Below are positions 52,209 through 59,749 of a DNA stretch of 64,000 bases, piece after piece. The stretch is from positions 1 through 64,000 of the forward strand of contig NZ_VZII01000041.1 in NCBI RefSeq assembly GCF_009391885.1, given 5' to 3'. Under the pieces are notes generated by a model. That model did no database searches and was not told the origin of the DNA. It was given only the letters and a program-made list of their open reading frames with translations. Both the position numbers and the translations under genes were made by a program. Positions within the stretch are counted from its first letter, which is position 1. Each line of letters opens with the position of its first letter. Origin of the DNA: Pseudomonas sp. MN1F (GTDB lineage Bacteria > Pseudomonadota > Gammaproteobacteria > Pseudomonadales > Pseudomonadaceae).

Positions 52209-52313
52209 GTGTAGCCTCTTGTATTTATTGGTGTGAGGCGAGCCTACCCAGCGCAGGCTTAGCATAGAATCGCCAGAACGCTAAAAAGCCTTTTGCCATT
52301 CAGGAAAAACCGC

Positions 52314-53219
52314 ATGGACACCTTGGGTGCGATTTCGATGTTCGTCGCGACGGCCGAGCACGGCAGCTTCAGCCGTGCGGCCGAGGCACTGGGCAAGACG
52401 CCTTCGGCCCTGACCAAGGCGGTCACGCACCTGGAGCGCGAGCTGGGCAGCCAGCTGTTCGAGCGCAGCACGCGGCGTATCGTGCTGACCGAAGCGGGCC
52501 GGCTGTACCTGGAAACCGCCCGCCAGGTGTTGAAAAGCCTGCACGAGGCCGGTGAAGAGATCAGCCAGCTGCAGGGGGTGTCCGGCACCTTGCGCCTGAC
52601 CGCACCACTTGCTTTTGGCCGGGCGTTCCTGGCCGACGCCTGTGCCGGCTTCATGCGCGACTACCCGCAGATCCAGCTGCGGGTGGAGTTGTCCGACGCC
52701 TTTGTCGACCTGATCGAAGCCGGTTATGACCTGGCGTTGCGCGAAGGGCACAGCGACCTGCCGGGCCTGATTGCCCGGGTCATCGGCAAGAACCGCATCT
52801 TTCTCTGTGCCAGCCCCGGCTACCTCGAACGCAACCCGCTGCCGGTGACGGCGCACAGCATTGGCCAGCACCAATGGCTCAAGTACATTCACCCGGCGCT
52901 GGATGCCAAGTTCTGGTGGATGCAGTGCGACGGCGTGCGCATGCGCCTGCCGTATCCGCAGAAGGCGCGGCTGGAAAGCGACAACTACGACTTGCTGCTG
53001 CGCAACGCGCTGGCAGGGCACGGCATCCTGCATACCCCGGAGTGGAGCGTGCGCCGTTACCTGCAGGAGGGGCGATTGGTGCGGGTGTTGGAGCACTGCG
53101 TGATCGAACCGGATGCATTCGGTGAAGACATCCTGGCGGTCTACCCCAGCCACCGGCGCGCCAGCGGCAAGGTGCTGGCATTCATCGACTACCTGCAGGG
53201 CTATTTGCAGCGGTTGTGA
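52314..53219 (+). CDS. LysR-family regulator (5), CrgA/AaeR-type
   Basis: 301 residues. MDTLGAISMFVATAEHGSFSRAAEALGKTPSALTKAVTHLERELGSQLFERSTR winged helix; effector domain LRLTAPLAFGRAFLADACAGFMRDYPQIQL. ATG 52314 with AGGA upstream; the seven codons before it are not family sequence. Divergent from the exported amidohydrolase (105 bp between starts). Confidence 0.87.
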   Translation: MDTLGAISMFVATAEHGSFSRAAEALGKTPSALTKAVTHLERELGSQLFERSTRRIVLTEAGRLYLETARQVLKSLHEAGEEISQLQGVSGTLRLTAPLAFGRAFLADACAGFMRDYPQIQLRVELSDAFVDLIEAGYDLALREGHSDLPGLIARVIGKNRIFLCASPGYLERNPLPVTAHSIGQHQWLKYIHPALDAKFWWMQCDGVRMRLPYPQKARLESDNYDLLLRNALAGHGILHTPEWSVRRYLQEGRLVRVLEHCVIEPDAFGEDILAVYPSHRRASGKVLAFIDYLQGYLQRL

Positions 53220-53258
53220 GGTGCAGGCTTGCGTAGGGCTTGGGTTGTGCGGAGTTTT

Positions 53259-53294
53259 TGAGATCGAGCGCCGCGCGGCCGGCGCTCGATGTCA
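53259..53294. repeat. REP-like palindrome, copy 2
   Basis: TGAGATCGAGCGCCG and CGGCGCTCGATGTCA arms, one mismatch, six-base centre. Lies after the LysR stop, before the RIO kinase gene. Confidence 0.75.
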
Positions 53295-53388
53295 CAGCCG
53301 CAACAAGGGTGACGACAAACACTCACGTCCCCACCCCAGCCTGTGAGAGGATGTCCATCCCCCGAGCCAGGACCCCGAACGCAGCCTG

Positions 53389-54282
53389 ATGAAGACACCA
53401 AAACGAATCGAACCACTGATCGAAGACGGCCTGGTCGACGAAGTACTGCGGCCATTGATGAGCGGCAAGGAAGCGGCCGTCTACGTGGTGCGCTGCGGTG
53501 CCCAGGTACGCTGCGCCAAGGTCTACAAAGAGGCCAACAAGCGCAGCTTCCGCCAGGCCGCCGAATACCAGGAGGGCCGCAAGGTCCGCAACAGCCGCCA
53601 GGCCCGGGCCATGGCCAAGGGCAGCAAGTACGGCCGCAAAGAGGCCGAAGACGCCTGGCAGAACGCCGAAGTGGCGGCGCTGTTCCGCCTGGCCCATGCC
53701 GGTGTGCGGGTGCCCAAGCCGTACGACTTCCAGGACGGCGTGCTGCTGATGGAACTGGTGACCGACGCCGACGGCGATGCCGCGCCACGCCTGAACGACG
53801 TGCACCTCGAGGCCGAAGAGGCCCGTGAGTACCATGCCTTCGTCATCCGCCAGATCGTGCTGATGCTCTGCGCCGGCCTGGTGCATGGCGACCTGTCCGA
53901 ATTCAACGTGCTGCTTGGCCCTGACGGCCCGGTGATCATCGACCTGCCACAGGCGGTGGATGCGGCGGGCAACAACCATGCGTTCAGCATGCTGCAGCGG
54001 GACGTGGCGAACATGGCGCATTACTTCGGGCGCTTCGCCCCGGAGCTCAAGGCCACCCGCTACGCCGATGAAATGTGGGCGTTGTACGAAGCCGGCGAAC
54101 TGCGCCCGGACAGCCCGCTGAGCGGGCAGTTCGAGGAGGACGACGAGGCGGCCGACGTAGCCGGGGTGATGCGCGAGATCGACGCCACCCTGCGCGATGA
54201 AGCCCGCCGCCGTGCGGCGCGGGATGAGGCTGAACATGGGCCGGCCAAGGCTGAAGAGCCGACGCCGCCCTGGATGCAATGA
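53389..54282 (+). CDS. RIO1-like serine protein kinase (PA4780 family)
   Basis: 297 residues. SGKEAAVYVVRCG nucleotide loop, K44 in CAKVYKEANKRSF, catalytic loop LVHGDLSEFNVLL (D168, N173) and metal Asp D185 in IIDLPQAVD. The acidic C-terminal 50 residues (EEDDEAADVAG) are non-conserved. RIO kinases act in ribosome biogenesis in eukaryotes and archaea; the bacterial role is unclear, possibly stress-related. Stands alone between two intergenic regions. Confidence 0.9.
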   Translation: MKTPKRIEPLIEDGLVDEVLRPLMSGKEAAVYVVRCGAQVRCAKVYKEANKRSFRQAAEYQEGRKVRNSRQARAMAKGSKYGRKEAEDAWQNAEVAALFRLAHAGVRVPKPYDFQDGVLLMELVTDADGDAAPRLNDVHLEAEEAREYHAFVIRQIVLMLCAGLVHGDLSEFNVLLGPDGPVIIDLPQAVDAAGNNHAFSMLQRDVANMAHYFGRFAPELKATRYADEMWALYEAGELRPDSPLSGQFEEDDEAADVAGVMREIDATLRDEARRRAARDEAEHGPAKAEEPTPPWMQ

Positions 54283-54511
54283 CGGCCTGAGCGCAGCGGC
54301 TCTGCAGAGCAGATCGCCTTGTTTGGGGCTCCACCTTTCTCTGGGTAGGGTGGGGCTCTGAAGGCACTGGCATGTCACTGAACTGAGTGCCAGTAATAAC
54401 GGCTTCAAAGTTAATATCCCTGCATATATTCCTACTTTGCAGGTAATAAATTCCTACGCATAAATTCCCTATTCTCGGAAACCTCCTACAGGATAAGTCT
54501 GGCCTGTGTAG
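54283..54511. other. AT-richer intergenic stretch after the RIO kinase
   Basis: No gene seen. Base composition drops sharply from about 54395 on. It contains the short dyad CCTACA-N16-TGTAGG around 54485-54512. This looks like the left border of the islet carrying the orphan gene at 54670. Confidence 0.4.
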
Positions 54512-54676
54512 GGCTATTATCCTATTGCCAAGCGCTATTATCTGCCCTTGTTCAAGCCCGCATGGGGTGGGCAGGTGTCCGATCTGTCTGAAGTCGAACA
54601 GCTCAATCATGAGTGCGTAACTGAAGATTGGCCATTTTCAGTTGTGCAAATACTGACGGTGGTTGACGAATGCTGA
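54512..54676 (+). pseudogene. C-terminal remnant of an unknown gene
   Basis: A stop-bounded frame of 54 codons without an ATG or ribosome site, reading GYYPIAKRYYLPLFKPAWGG at its start and SVVQILTVVDEC at its end. Its stop overlaps the start of the next gene (ATGCTGA), the arrangement of an operon partner. The composition is that of real protein. I take it as the 3' end of a gene whose 5' part was lost. Family not recognised. Confidence 0.45.
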
Positions 54677-55428
54677 AGGGTTATGCGGTTCGGTTATATT
54701 TTATGGGCTGGCAAACGCTGAGAGTCTGTGCTGGTTTGTTCTTGGCGATGCGGGTCATTTTATATGTTTGGTTGATCTATTATGCGTATACAAAACCAGC
54801 GCAATCTTATGAGCCATCTCCAGTTGTCTGCGGGAAGATGGCGGGCGAGGTGTATGAGTTCTCCCGGCTCTATTTTCCATTTTGGCCAGAATACGAAGAA
54901 GGGTTTTCAAAGGGTCCTTACTATGTAAGGAAAAATGACTGCGATATCAGTATTAAGTCAATTTTCATTGCGATGAAATGGCCGAAGTTGGAACCGGCAG
55001 AAAATCATCGGATTTATGAACGGCTTTTGGATCGGGGAGGTCTGTTGGTTGCAGTTACTCCGATTGTGGCCATTGAAAACGACCTGCGGCAATGGCGAGA
55101 CCATTTACTGGAAATGCGCTCATTTGGGGAGGCGCCAAGTGTTGCATATGACAGTCAGCTAGGTCTCTATCGAAATGTGGGAAGCGATTATTCTTGGGGA
55201 CGGCGAAGCAGAAGAATCTTTTGGAGCGAAGAGCTCGGGGAGGTTTCCTCTGTCACCATTTGCAATTGGCAAGCGCGGGAACCCGATTTCTATGCTTGTG
55301 AAATGGTATTTTTGATAAGCGGGACTTTGAAGGTGCAAGTTACGATGTCGCCAGAAAAATTTGTGCAATGGCACGAGGTTAGGCGTGCGCTCGAAGCGTT
55401 TCTTGTCAGTCGCAAGAAAGCTGGGTGA
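54670..55428 (+). CDS. Orphan membrane-anchored hypothetical protein, 252 aa
   Basis: Starts MLKGYAVRLYFMGWQTLRVCAGLFLAMRVILYVWLIYYAYTK, one TM helix (about 14-40), then a soluble domain with PSPVVCGKMAGEVYEFSRLYF, PEYEEGFSKGPYYVRKNDCDIS and a C-terminal VSSVTICNWQAREPDFYACEMVFL. Clearly lower GC than neighbours, with rare codons such as ATA and TTA. Flanked on both sides by gene remnants. Size, single anchor and foreign composition resemble immunity proteins of toxin systems, but nothing in the sequence proves that and no toxin gene is adjacent. Confidence 0.7.
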   Translation: MLKGYAVRLYFMGWQTLRVCAGLFLAMRVILYVWLIYYAYTKPAQSYEPSPVVCGKMAGEVYEFSRLYFPFWPEYEEGFSKGPYYVRKNDCDISIKSIFIAMKWPKLEPAENHRIYERLLDRGGLLVAVTPIVAIENDLRQWRDHLLEMRSFGEAPSVAYDSQLGLYRNVGSDYSWGRRSRRIFWSEELGEVSSVTICNWQAREPDFYACEMVFLISGTLKVQVTMSPEKFVQWHEVRRALEAFLVSRKKAG

Positions 55429-55429
55429 T

Positions 55430-55534
55430 GTGTGGTTGATCAAGGAGGCTGCCACCCCGCAAGCAGCCAGTACCAACCTGCTTGCCGAGGCGCCCATGCA
55501 GCGCTGGGAATCGACCATTGCCGTCGCGGCATGA
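55430..55534 (+). pseudogene. Short C-terminal-like remnant
   Basis: Open frame immediately after the orphan gene, from GTG 55430 to TGA 55534. It encodes 34 residues including LIKEAATPQAASTNLLAEA and QRWESTIAVAA. No ribosome site. GC returns to the chromosomal level here. Reads like the tail of a longer protein; may be a gene relic or chance. Low confidence. Confidence 0.3.
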
Positions 55535-55687
55535 TCCAGCTCAAGCGCCGGGCGGTACGAAGCCTGCCCACTCCCACAGGAAACAGCTTATTATTTCAGA
55601 CGCAAGGCATAATCTCGTCATTCGGCCTTTTCACTGGCGCTCGACAGGCATAAGGTATACGCCGTTAAAAAATGCCCTGGAGCTGTC

Positions 55688-56662
55688 ATGTCCAACCGTT
55701 TCCCTTCCGTTCGCCCCCGCCGCCTGCGCCAGAACGAATCCCTGCGCACGATCTTCCAGGAAACCGAATTCCGCCTGGAAGACCTGATCCTGCCGATTTT
55801 CGTCGAGGAAGGCATCGATGACTTCGTGCCGATCACCAGCATGCCGGGTGTCAACCGCATTCCGGAAAAACGGCTGGCCCAGGAAATCGAGCGCTATGCC
55901 CGTGCTGGCATCAAGTCGGTGATGACCTTCGGCGTGTCGCACAACCTGGACGCCACCGGCAGCGACACCTGGAACGAGAACGGCCTGGTTGCGCGCATGT
56001 CGCGCATCTGCAAGGACACCGTGCCGGAAATGGTGGTGATGTCCGACACCTGCTTCTGCGAATACACCAGCCACGGCCACTGCGGCGTGCTGCACGACCA
56101 TGGCGTGGACAACGACGCCACCCTGGCCAACCTGGGCAAGCAGGCGGTCATCGCCGCCGCTGCCGGTGCCGATTTCATCGCCCCGTCGGCGGCGATGGAC
56201 GGCCAGGTGCAGGCCATCCGTAGCGCCCTGGACGGTGCCGGCTTCCACGACACTGCGATCATGGCTTATTCCACCAAGTTCGCCTCGTCGCTGTATGGGC
56301 CGTTCCGTGAAGCCGGAGGCACCGCGCTCAAGGGCGACCGCAAGAGCTACCAGATGAACCCGATGAACCGCCGCGAAGCGGTGCGTGAGTCGCTGCTCGA
56401 CGAGCAGGAAGGGGCCGATGTACTGATGGTCAAGCCGGCGGGTGCCTACCTCGACGTGATCGCTGACATCCGCGCCGCCTCGCGCCTGCCGCTGGCGGCG
56501 TACCAGGTGAGTGGTGAGTACGCGATGATCAAGTTCGGCGGCCTGGCCGGTGCCATTGACGAAGGCCGGGTGGTGCGTGAAAGCATCGGCGCGATCAAAC
56601 GTGCCGGTGCCGACCTGATCCTGACCTATTTCGCCATGGACCTGGCCCGTGAAGGGATCTGA
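55688..56662 (+). CDS. hemB: Delta-aminolevulinic acid dehydratase, zinc type
   Basis: 324 residues; condenses two 5-aminolevulinate molecules to porphobilinogen in haem and corrinoid synthesis. Schiff-base lysines K197 (AYSTKFASSLYG) and K249 (LMVKPAGAYLD). The metal site has three cysteines, C122, C124 and C132 (DTCFCEYTSHGHCG), the Zn-dependent pattern. The housekeeping P. aeruginosa enzyme has aspartates there and uses Mg2+, so this is probably a second, Zn-using isozyme. GGAG lies upstream of the ATG. Confidence 0.93.
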   Translation: MSNRFPSVRPRRLRQNESLRTIFQETEFRLEDLILPIFVEEGIDDFVPITSMPGVNRIPEKRLAQEIERYARAGIKSVMTFGVSHNLDATGSDTWNENGLVARMSRICKDTVPEMVVMSDTCFCEYTSHGHCGVLHDHGVDNDATLANLGKQAVIAAAAGADFIAPSAAMDGQVQAIRSALDGAGFHDTAIMAYSTKFASSLYGPFREAGGTALKGDRKSYQMNPMNRREAVRESLLDEQEGADVLMVKPAGAYLDVIADIRAASRLPLAAYQVSGEYAMIKFGGLAGAIDEGRVVRESIGAIKRAGADLILTYFAMDLAREGI

Positions 56663-56687
56663 TCGCCTCTAGAGGTTTGTCGCCGGT

Positions 56688-56720
56688 GAGATCGAGCGCC
56701 GCCCGCGCGGCGCTCGATTT
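56688..56720. repeat. REP-like palindrome, copy 3
   Basis: GAGATCGAGCGCCGC-CCGC-GCGGCGCTCGAT, same core, loop and orientation as copy 1. Directly after hemB. Confidence 0.82.
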
Positions 56721-56844
56721 CCGCATCGCCACAACACTCAAGACAGGCCCCCCTCAAATGTCGAGAAAAAATCAGTAAGCGCTGAATTATTTAGTGTCCC
56801 GTTGTATCTGATCCCTTAGAGCCTTCAGCGACAGGGATACGGGC

Positions 56845-58347
56845 ATGAAATCTCGCAAGAAAAACGTCCAGCCGATCGGCCTCAAGGACATCACCATCGT
56901 CGACGACGCCAAGATGCGCAAGGCGATCACCGCCGCCGCACTGGGCAACGCCATGGAGTGGTTCGACTTCGGAGTGTATGGCTTCGTCGCCTTCGCCCTG
57001 GGCAAGGTGTTCTTCCCCAACGCAGACCCAAGCGTGCAGATGATCGCGGCGCTGGCCACGTTCTCGGTGCCGTTCCTGATCCGCCCGCTGGGCGGGCTGT
57101 TCTTCGGCGCCTTGGGCGACCGCTTCGGGCGGCAGAAGATTCTCGCCGCGACCATCGTGATCATGTCGCTCAGCACCTTTGCCATCGGCCTGATACCGTC
57201 CTACGCCTCGATCGGCATCTGGGCGCCGATCCTGCTGTTGCTGGCGAAGATGGCCCAGGGCTTCTCGGTGGGCGGGGAGTACACCGGGGCGTCGATCTTC
57301 GTTGCCGAGTACGCCCCGGACCGCAAGCGCGGCTTCCTCGGCAGCTGGCTGGACTTTGGCTCGATTGCCGGCTTCGTGCTGGGCGCGGGGGTGGTGGTGC
57401 TGATTTCCACCGTCCTCGGCGAACAGCAGTTCCTCGAATGGGGCTGGCGCCTGCCGTTCTTCCTGGCCTTGCCGCTGGGCATCATCGGCCTCTACCTGCG
57501 CCACGCGCTGGAGGAAACCCCGGCGTTCCAGCAGCATGTCGACCAGCTCGAACAGGGCGACCGCGAGGGCCTGGCCTCGGGGCCGAAAGTGTCGTTCAAG
57601 GAGGTCGCTACCCAGCACTGGCGCAGCCTGGTGACCTGCATTGGCGTGGTAATCGCCACCAACGTCACCTACTACATGCTGCTCACCTACATGCCCAGCT
57701 ACCTGTCACACAACCTGCACTACAGCGAAGACCACGGCGTGCTGATCATCATCGCGATCATGGTCGGCATGCTGTTCGTGCAACCGATCATCGGCCTGCT
57801 GAGCGACAAGTACGGCCGCCGCCCGTTCATCGTCGTGGGCAGTGTCGGGCTGTTTGCCCTGGCCATCCCGGCGTTCATGCTGATCAACAGCGGCGCGCTC
57901 GGGCTGATCTTCTCCGGCCTGTTGATCATCGCCGTGCTGTTGAACTTCTTCATCGGCGTGATGGCCTCGACCTTGCCGGCAATGTTCCCCACGCACATCC
58001 GCTACAGCGCCCTGGCCAGCGCCTTCAATATTTCGGTGCTGATCGCTGGCCTGACCCCGACCCTCGCCGCCTGGCTGGTGGAGACCAGCGGCAACCTGTA
58101 CATGCCGGCGTACTACCTGATGGTGATCGCCGTGGTCGGCCTGGCCACTGGCCTGACCATGAAGGAAACCGCCAACAAGCCGCTGCGTGGCGCCGCGCCT
58201 GCAGCGTCAGATATCGAAGAAGCACGCGAACTGTTGCAAGAGCACCACGACAACATCGAGCAGAAGATCGAAGACATTGACGCGCAGATCGCCGAACTTG
58301 AGGCCAAGCGCCAGGTGCTGGCACAGCAGCACCCGCGCATCGAGTGA
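56845..58347 (+). CDS. proP: Proline/glycine betaine symporter ProP
   Basis: 500 residues, exactly the E. coli ProP length. MFS of the metabolite:H+ symporter group: NAMEWFDFGVYGFVAFALGKVFFP in helix 1, FGALGDRFGRQKILAATI, GGEYTGASIFVAEYAPDRKRGFLGSWLDFG. The C-terminal 45 residues form a coiled coil (EEARELLQEHHDNIEQKIED and AQIAELEAKRQVL) that tunes osmotic activation in ProP. Start ATG 56845 with AGGGA upstream. Confidence 0.9.
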   Translation: MKSRKKNVQPIGLKDITIVDDAKMRKAITAAALGNAMEWFDFGVYGFVAFALGKVFFPNADPSVQMIAALATFSVPFLIRPLGGLFFGALGDRFGRQKILAATIVIMSLSTFAIGLIPSYASIGIWAPILLLLAKMAQGFSVGGEYTGASIFVAEYAPDRKRGFLGSWLDFGSIAGFVLGAGVVVLISTVLGEQQFLEWGWRLPFFLALPLGIIGLYLRHALEETPAFQQHVDQLEQGDREGLASGPKVSFKEVATQHWRSLVTCIGVVIATNVTYYMLLTYMPSYLSHNLHYSEDHGVLIIIAIMVGMLFVQPIIGLLSDKYGRRPFIVVGSVGLFALAIPAFMLINSGALGLIFSGLLIIAVLLNFFIGVMASTLPAMFPTHIRYSALASAFNISVLIAGLTPTLAAWLVETSGNLYMPAYYLMVIAVVGLATGLTMKETANKPLRGAAPAASDIEEARELLQEHHDNIEQKIEDIDAQIAELEAKRQVLAQQHPRIE

Positions 58348-58350
58348 GGC

Positions 58351-59032
58351 TCAGCGCGGCATGTAGCCGCGCTGCCACGAACGTGGAATGAACCGCGACA
58401 CCAACGCCAGCAGGCAGGCCAGGGCGCAACCCCAGGCGCTGTTGCAGCCAGGCGCCGAGGGCGGCGCCCAGCAGCATGCCGGCCCAGGGCACCAGTTGCA
58501 CCCGCCAGCCGTTGCGCCGCTCGCCCAGCAGCCAGCGGCCCAGGCCGCGACCGAAGCGCGACAGGGCGCCAGTGACGTAGGTCAGGCCGATGGGCAGGCC
58601 GTTTACCTGTTCCACCACCGCATTGATCATGCCCATCGCCAGGGTGGCCGCCAGCAGTGCCGGGAAGGTTGCGGCAAACGGCCACAACGCGGCGCCGGCA
58701 AGCAGGGCCGCGACCACCAGCAACACTGGCCAGGCCCGGCGTCGGAAACCGCGGGCCAGCAGCACGCCCAGCGCGTTGCCCGCGACAAAGCCCAGCACGG
58801 CACCGCTCAAGCGCAGCACCATGGCCAGGTCCGCCTCACTGATGGCCACGGCCAGGCGCGTGGTGTTTCCGCTCATGAACGAGACGAAATCGCCCAGCGC
58901 CAGCAGGCCGATGGCGTCGGTCATGCCGGCCAGCACCGACAACCCGGCCACCAGGCCAAGGCCGACGCGGCCACGCAGGACTTGCAGGCGCAAGCGCCTG
59001 GCCGTGCGCGCGGGGAGGGCGTTGGGCAGCAT
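58351..59032 (-). pseudogene. DUF1275 (YoaK) membrane protein, frameshifted near its end
   Basis: From ATG 59032: GLVAGLSVLAGMTDAIGLLALGDFVSFMSGNTTRLAVAIS is the DUF1275 signature, followed by further TM helices to WLQQRLG. At the C4 run 58430-58433 (G4 on the coding strand) the frame breaks. The other frame continues CALACLLALVSRFIPRSWQR, then GYMPR and stop at 58351, the natural C-terminus. Without repair the product reads through into sequence antisense to proP to 58025 with an Arg-rich nonsense tail. One extra G explains it; either a true mutation, phase variation or a base-calling error. Intact length would be about 226 residues. Confidence 0.8.
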
Positions 59033-59041
59033 GGGCAGGCT

Positions 59042-59668
59042 TCAGCGCGGCATTTCGCGGGCGAGGGTGCTCTTGATCGTGCGCTCCACCACGTCCACCA
59101 GCACCATGGTCTGGTGGTCCACCTCGATGTTCAGCAGTTCGCCGGCCTGGTAGCGAGCGAAGGTGGTCTGGCGCAGGGTTTCCGGGATCAGGTTGATGGT
59201 CACCACGTTGTCCTCGACATCGGCCACGGTCAGGCTGCAGCCGTTGACCCCGATAAAGCCACGCGGGAACACGTACTTGCCCCATGGCGGTGGCATGCGG
59301 AAGGTGATGAAGGCGCCGGTTTCCTTGATCGACAGCTCGACGACCTCGGCGGTGGTGGCGATGTGGCCAGCCATCAGGTGGCCACCGACCTCGGCGTTCA
59401 TTTTCGCCGAGCGCTCGATGTTAACCCCCTGGCCAGCCTTGAAACAGCGCAGGTTGGTGCGTTCGAGGGTGGCAGTCATGGCGTCGAACTTCACCTGGGT
59501 GCCGTCGATTTCGGTCACCGACAGGCAGGTGCCCTCGACACTGACGCTGGCGCCGATCTTCAGTTCGTCGAGCAGTGCCGGGGTGAGGTCGATGGTGAAC
59601 TGGTTGTGGCCCGGGTAGCGGGTCACATCAAGCAGAGGGCGGACGGCCTGGACGATGCCGGTGTACAT
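59042..59668 (-). CDS. ribE: Riboflavin synthase alpha chain-like protein
   Basis: 208 residues with two lumazine-binding barrels: MYTGIVQAVRPLLDV ... GTCLSVTEIDG (first) and GGHLMAGHIATTAEV ... IGVNGCSLTVADVED (second). Converts two 6,7-dimethyl-8-ribityllumazines to riboflavin. Slightly shorter than housekeeping RibE and outside the rib operon, so likely a paralogue (often called subunit alpha family). ATG 59668 with AGGAG. 9 bp upstream of the DUF1275 gene, same strand. No FMN riboswitch is visible in the 81 bp upstream. Confidence 0.87.
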   Translation of the reverse strand: MYTGIVQAVRPLLDVTRYPGHNQFTIDLTPALLDELKIGASVSVEGTCLSVTEIDGTQVKFDAMTATLERTNLRCFKAGQGVNIERSAKMNAEVGGHLMAGHIATTAEVVELSIKETGAFITFRMPPPWGKYVFPRGFIGVNGCSLTVADVEDNVVTINLIPETLRQTTFARYQAGELLNIEVDHQTMVLVDVVERTIKSTLAREMPR

Positions 59669-59749
59669 GGAGTTGCTCCTGGGCACAGAGAGGGAAAACA
59701 TCAGGAAGCTATGCCCATGGCGCTGCAAATGCAAGTTGCCGTACTGGCC

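Noticed and set aside
1..55428. Orphan gene at 54670 as the immunity partner of the VasX-like effector at the left edge
   Set aside because: They are 54 kb apart with many unrelated operons between; nothing in the sequence connects them.
49026..56720. CRISPR array
   Set aside because: The repeats are palindromic, kilobases apart and gene-flanking; there are no spacers and no cas genes.
59669..59749. FMN riboswitch before ribE
   Set aside because: The gap to treS is 81 bp and shows none of the conserved RFN-element segments.
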